DNA of 64,000 bases from Erwinia tracheiphila (lineage in GTDB: Bacteria > Pseudomonadota > Gammaproteobacteria > Enterobacterales > Enterobacteriaceae), in NCBI RefSeq assembly GCF_021365465.1, contig NZ_CP089932.1, positions 4,030,001 to 4,094,000 of the forward strand, given 5' to 3'. This document shows positions 60,805-64,000 of the stretch, piece by piece. The position numbers and the translations under genes were made by a program. The notes below the pieces were generated by a model. The model did not search any database. It worked only from the letters and a program-made list of their open reading frames with translations, and was not told the DNA's origin. Numbering within the stretch: position 1 is the stretch's first letter; every line of letters begins with the position of its first letter.

Positions 60805-60856
60805 AAGCATCCCTACTTAATGGTGCGAGCCTTTAGAGCGGCGGGATGCTTCTTTA
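60805..60856 (+). terminator. Terminator after satP
   Basis: AAGCATCCC (60805-60813) and GGGATGCTT (60843-60851) form a nine-pair stem followed by CTTT; the loop is long. The remaining 280 bases up to the IS1 copy contain no recognised gene. Confidence 0.55.
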
Positions 60857-61160
60857 TCCGCCTCAAAACACCGCTGACAAATGCGCCGTTGCAATGGATT
60901 CGCGTTATCCACCCTGCCAGCCCAAAGACGTCAGCGTTTTTTGCCACCCCGTCTGCGACACTCAATTAAAACCATGTTCTTCGGACAGAAAAGTGGCAGC
61001 GTTAGTTATGCCGCGGTCATATTGACACTGCGTTAAAAATTAAAAACGGACAAGGATTAAATCTTTCGACATGGGTATGCCCTGCAAAAAGCTGCTGGCG
61101 TCATTTATTTTTAGGGCAGCCTGTTTTTATTAATTAAGAATATTTGGTCGTGACGCAGAT

Positions 61161-61664
61161 TTATTGATAATGATGAAGAGTAAGATACCAACCGATGATC
61201 TTATCGTGCATTTCCCCTGACTTCGAAAAGCAAATTGTTCTGCGGGTCAGTCGTTTGATATGTGTGCGAAGATTAAGATTATGTCGTTCTGTCCGTTGGG
61301 TATATTTCTTGCTCACCACGTGGCTTGTTGCACTTAACAGAACTTTATAAACCGGCCACGCATCTGTCATATAAAAGGCAATGTTAAATTTGCTTAACAG
61401 GGCCAGCAATCGTCGCAGGGTCGGGGCATTTCTCGGGCCGAAGACGTGGGCCAGAGCACGTTTGCGGATACGGTCATAAGCATAGAACAACCACCGGGGA
61501 TTGCTTTTACACCGCACGTAAGACCATTGTTCATCGGCTTCACAGCAGATAACAACCTCCGTTTCGGGGTCGATATTCTCAGCTACCTGCTTTGGGGAAA
61601 TTTTTTTACGTGCCGCAGAATCGTATTGAGGCTGATACCGAGAACCCGTGCGGTATCGCGACAT
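61161..61664 (-). CDS. insB: IS1-family transposase InsB part
   Basis: Catalytic DDE part of the IS1 transposase, translated as an InsAB' fusion by a -1 frameshift at a run of A (AAAAAAA before TTTC on the minus strand, near 61602). The frame holds EADEQWSYV, MTDAWPVY and the C-terminal RTERHNLNLRTHIKRLTRRT...HDKIIGWYLTLHHYQ. Intact to its stop. The region upstream of the shift site is not normally translated from this frame alone. Confidence 0.88.
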   Translation of the reverse strand: MSRYRTGSRYQPQYDSAARKKISPKQVAENIDPETEVVICCEADEQWSYVRCKSNPRWLFYAYDRIRKRALAHVFGPRNAPTLRRLLALLSKFNIAFYMTDAWPVYKVLLSATSHVVSKKYTQRTERHNLNLRTHIKRLTRRTICFSKSGEMHDKIIGWYLTLHHYQ

Positions 61665-61858
61665 CCGTAACCATTCATGGCCATATTAACAATGGTCTGG
61701 TGTGTGTCTGGTTTGGCACCGGAGTAGCTAAAGTTGAGCTGAAAGGTCTTTGAACAATGCTTGCAGATGCAACGTTGGGCACCGGATGCTGAATGTCCGT
61801 TACATCGTACAGCATGAGTTTCATTGGACTGAGGGAAGACGACATCAACTTTAGCCAT
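61583..61858 (-). CDS. insA: IS1-family protein InsA with altered zinc finger
   Basis: DNA-binding regulator and N-terminal part of the IS1 transposase, 91 residues. The helix-turn-helix (DTARVLGISLNTILRHVKK) is intact and a second pair of zinc ligands (ICKHC) is kept, but the first pair, CPxC in most relatives (as CPSC in E. coli), reads FPQS. The zinc finger is therefore probably lost, and this copy may be unable to move again. Confidence 0.85.
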   Translation of the reverse strand: MAKVDVVFPQSNETHAVRCNGHSASGAQRCICKHCSKTFQLNFSYSGAKPDTHQTIVNMAMNGYGCRDTARVLGISLNTILRHVKKFPQSR

Positions 61859-61937
61859 ATATTACATCCAAAGCGCAAAGCATACGTGATCAGCAAGTCT
61901 GTGTCACGACCGAATATTTCCTGAATTAGCTGAAAAG

Positions 61938-63272
61938 TTAGCGTCCTTTCCGCGAATCGTCTTGAACTGAAGCGCGACTGTCGACAGAGTTAAGGCCATG
62001 CCTGAGATATATCCCCACCAGCAGCCCCAATACAGAAAGCGCGAGTACATAATAAGCCGGAGCCAAAGGCGTTACACCCATCATAAGGGTAACCATAATG
62101 GGCGTCAGACCGCCAAAAACGGCATAAGCCACGTTATATGAGAATGAAATGCCGGTAAAACGCACCTCAGCCGGGAAGGCCCGGCTCATCACATAAGACA
62201 CTGCCCCCACCACGCCCACGCTGAACCCCACCGCGCCGTAACAGACGAACAGTCTCTCAGGATGTTGACTCACCGTCTGATAAAACACCCAGCTGCACAG
62301 TGCAAGCAGGATACTCCCTGCAATAAAAGTTTTACTGGCGCCGAAACGATCAGCTGCAAGACCGGCACACAGGCAACCCGCGATTAACGTCACGGTAGCC
62401 AGGCTATTTGCCTGCAAGGCTTGTGCCGTGGCGATGCCACACACTTTTTGCAACCAGATCGGTGTCATCAGAATAACCACCACGATACCCGCAGAGAGTA
62501 ACCAGGTCAGTAACATACAAACGACAACGGCTCTTTTATGGTTAACGACTACTGTTTTCAGCGGTAGCTCCGCTGCCAGCGCTTTGCGGGCTTGCAGTTC
62601 ACTGAACACCGGTGTTTCCTGTAACCAGCGCCGCAAATAGAGTGCCAGCAGGCCGAAGCCGCCGCCGATCAAAAAAGGAATGCGCCATCCCCCGGCAGCC
62701 ACGCCCGCCGGGCCAAAAGTCTGATTAATAACGGTTGCCATCACCGAGCCAAGTAAAATACCGGTGGTCAGACCCGCCGTTAAGGCTCCACAGGCAAATC
62801 CAATACGTTTCTCCGGGACGTGTTCAGCAACAAATACCCAGGCGCCTGGAACTTCACCGCCGACCGCCGCGCCTTGTAACATACGCAACAGCAGCAGCAG
62901 AATCGGCGCCGCTACCCCCAAAGTGGCATACACAGGCAATAATCCCATTGCCAGAGTAGGAAGCGCCATAAGCAGTATGCTGAGGCTGAACATTTTCTTG
63001 CGCCCTTTACTGTCACCAAAATGGGCCATTATGATACCGCCCAACGGGCGAGCCAGATAACCTGCAGCGAAAATCCCGAACGTTTGTAACTGACGCAACC
63101 ACTCCGGGATATCTGCAGGGAAAAAAAGATCGCCAATGACCGCAGCAAAAAAGACGAAAATGATAAAATCGTAGAACTCCAGTGCGCCACCCAGCGCTGC
63201 CAGTGAGAGGGTTTTAACATCCTGCCGGGTTAACCGGCGCACAAGGTTTACAGGCATATTTTTCAGGTTCAT
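61938..63272 (-). CDS. MFS transporter, metabolite:H+ symporter type
   Basis: Twelve-helix inner-membrane carrier of the metabolite:H+ symporter (MHS) branch, related to ProP, ShiA and YhjE; the substrate cannot be told from sequence. With ATG at 63272 about 444 residues; further starts at 63299 and 63257 are possible and none has a strong ribosome site. Family features: GGALEFYDFIIFVF in helix 1, RPLGGIIMAHFGDSKGRKK (motif A) and RMLQGAAVGGEVPGA. It lies between the IS1 copy and mog; it is not in the E. coli satP-mog interval. Confidence 0.85.
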   Translation of the reverse strand: MNLKNMPVNLVRRLTRQDVKTLSLAALGGALEFYDFIIFVFFAAVIGDLFFPADIPEWLRQLQTFGIFAAGYLARPLGGIIMAHFGDSKGRKKMFSLSILLMALPTLAMGLLPVYATLGVAAPILLLLLRMLQGAAVGGEVPGAWVFVAEHVPEKRIGFACGALTAGLTTGILLGSVMATVINQTFGPAGVAAGGWRIPFLIGGGFGLLALYLRRWLQETPVFSELQARKALAAELPLKTVVVNHKRAVVVCMLLTWLLSAGIVVVILMTPIWLQKVCGIATAQALQANSLATVTLIAGCLCAGLAADRFGASKTFIAGSILLALCSWVFYQTVSQHPERLFVCYGAVGFSVGVVGAVSYVMSRAFPAEVRFTGISFSYNVAYAVFGGLTPIMVTLMMGVTPLAPAYYVLALSVLGLLVGIYLRHGLNSVDSRASVQDDSRKGR

Positions 63273-63481
63273 CCGCAAATGGGAAGGGAAAAATATCATA
63301 AGAAAACATGAAGTGTTATCTTCCTCATCAGGAATTATTCAGAGACCGGCAACTTAATTTCCGTTAATTTTTCCACCTTTCAGTTTAATCATCGAATAAC
63401 TCACCCGAAAAACAGGCATGGCAACATCTGATCTGCTGCCATCGAGAGAGAGAGGGATTTTATGTGTATGTGGAATGTTGG
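63273..63481. other. MFS-mog intergenic region
   Basis: About 200 bases, no gene, terminator or repeat recognised. Confidence 0.4.
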
Positions 63482-64000
63482 TTATCTTAATTTACGCCTG
63501 GCACTTTTAGGACGAAATGCTGCCACCGTCGCCTCGTGCGTTTCTACCCAGGGGCCGTCCAGCAACTGGATGCAATAAGGTACGCTGGCAAAAATTCCCG
63601 CTACGACCTGCTTACCCTCGCTATTCTTCCCCCCTTCCAGCGTCTCTTTAATCGATTTTGGCTGGCCCGGCAGATTGATAATCAGCGATTGTTTGCGGAT
63701 CACAGCTACCTGGCGGGAAAGGATCGCCGTTGGAACAAAGTGAAGACCGATCTGGCGCATCTGCTCGCCAAAGCCCGGCATTTCCCGGTCGGCTACCGCC
63801 AGCGTGGCATCCGGGGTAACATCGCGCCGGGCCGGGCCGGTGCCGCCGGTAGTCAGCACCAGATGACAAAAGCGTTCATCCACCAGCTCGCAAATTGCCT
63901 GCTCAATGATCGGCTGTTCATCCGGCACCAGTCGTTTTTCAATCACAAAAGGCGAAGCCAGTGCCTGATTCAGCCAGAGCTCAAGTGCAGGTAGCCCTTC
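63482..64000 (-). CDS. mog: Molybdopterin adenylyltransferase, 5' end outside window
   Basis: Adenylates molybdopterin before molybdate insertion. The gene runs off the window end: 172 residues are present, and relative to E. coli Mog (195) about 23 are missing at the N-terminus. The nucleotide-binding loop TTGGTGPARRDVTPDA and the catalytic aspartate in the family pattern are intact, as are MPGFGEQMRQIGLHFVPTAILSRQ and LPGQPKSIKE. An internal ATG at 63946 is not the true start, because the coding frame continues to 64000 (KRLVPDE preceded by ALELWLNQAL). Confidence 0.93.
   Translation of the reverse strand, partial: EGLPALELWLNQALASPFVIEKRLVPDEQPIIEQAICELVDERFCHLVLTTGGTGPARRDVTPDATLAVADREMPGFGEQMRQIGLHFVPTAILSRQVAVIRKQSLIINLPGQPKSIKETLEGGKNSEGKQVVAGIFASVPYCIQLLDGPWVETHEATVAAFRPKSARRKLR

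Larger units (their letters stand above)
61146..61911 (-). mobile_element. IS1-family element with 8-base target duplication
   Basis: A 766-base element with inverted ends (GGTCGTGACGCAGA at 61146; reversed GGTCGTGACACAGA at 61911) flanked by direct repeats GAATATTT at 61138-61145 and 61912-61919. It carries insA and insB in the usual overlapping arrangement on the minus strand. It is the only IS in the window with a clear target duplication, so it is the youngest. Confidence 0.92.

Overview
The window is a stretch of enterobacterial chromosome, running opposite to the E. coli leu to dnaK region: ilvHI, leuABCD, setA/sgrS/sgrR, thiBPQ, yabI, polB, rapA, rluA, then dapB, carAB, folA, the lptD-surA-pdxA-rsmA-apaGH operon, djlA, then ispH, fkpB, lspA, ileS, ribF, rpsT, nhaA, dnaJ, dnaK, satP and the start of mog. 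Protein resemblance, a plant-pathogen type III effector of the HopG/XopAG family with a HrpL box, and an unusual load of decayed insertion sequences and pseudogenes suggest a plant-associated Erwinia/Pantoea-type bacterium undergoing genome decay (Erwinia tracheiphila would fit; this is inference from content, not proof).

Region by region. 1-8.6 kb: a dead IS200-like element, then ilvIH (valine/isoleucine) and the attenuated leucine operon with a recognisable leuL; leuO, which lies between them in E. coli, is missing. 8.6-17.4 kb: a ruined Bcr/CflA-type drug exporter, the sugar-phosphate stress module setA-sgrS-sgrR, a TPP riboswitch with thiBPQ, and yabI. 17.5-24.3 kb: an ISL3 remnant where araC/araBAD sit in E. 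coli, then polB, rapA and rluA. 24.3-31.9 kb: an IS graveyard (IS6, IS91, IS256 and IS5 families) holding the HopG-like effector, broken by one in-frame TGA, and an intact second-type folC gene. 32-47 kb: dapB to djlA, in inverted order and orientation relative to its surroundings. 47-48.5 kb: IS6 and IS5 remnants. 48.5-64 kb: the ispH operon, rpsT, an NhaA with an altered pH-sensor region, the heat-shock operon dnaKJ with a sigma-32 promoter, satP, an IS1 copy with target duplication, an MFS transporter and mog.

The main structural result is that the dapB-djlA block (about 18.3 kb, 29323-47577) is inverted, and that its ends are two oppositely oriented IS5-family copies. One IS6 transposase gene was split by one IS5 copy; its N-terminal half now lies at 28253-28498 and its C-terminal half at 47068-47577, meeting at the same codon. 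This is what recombination between the two IS5 copies would leave behind. The main biological results are the HopG-like effector pseudogene with its hrp box, the ectopic folC, and the substituted pH-sensor residues of NhaA together with loss of nhaR.
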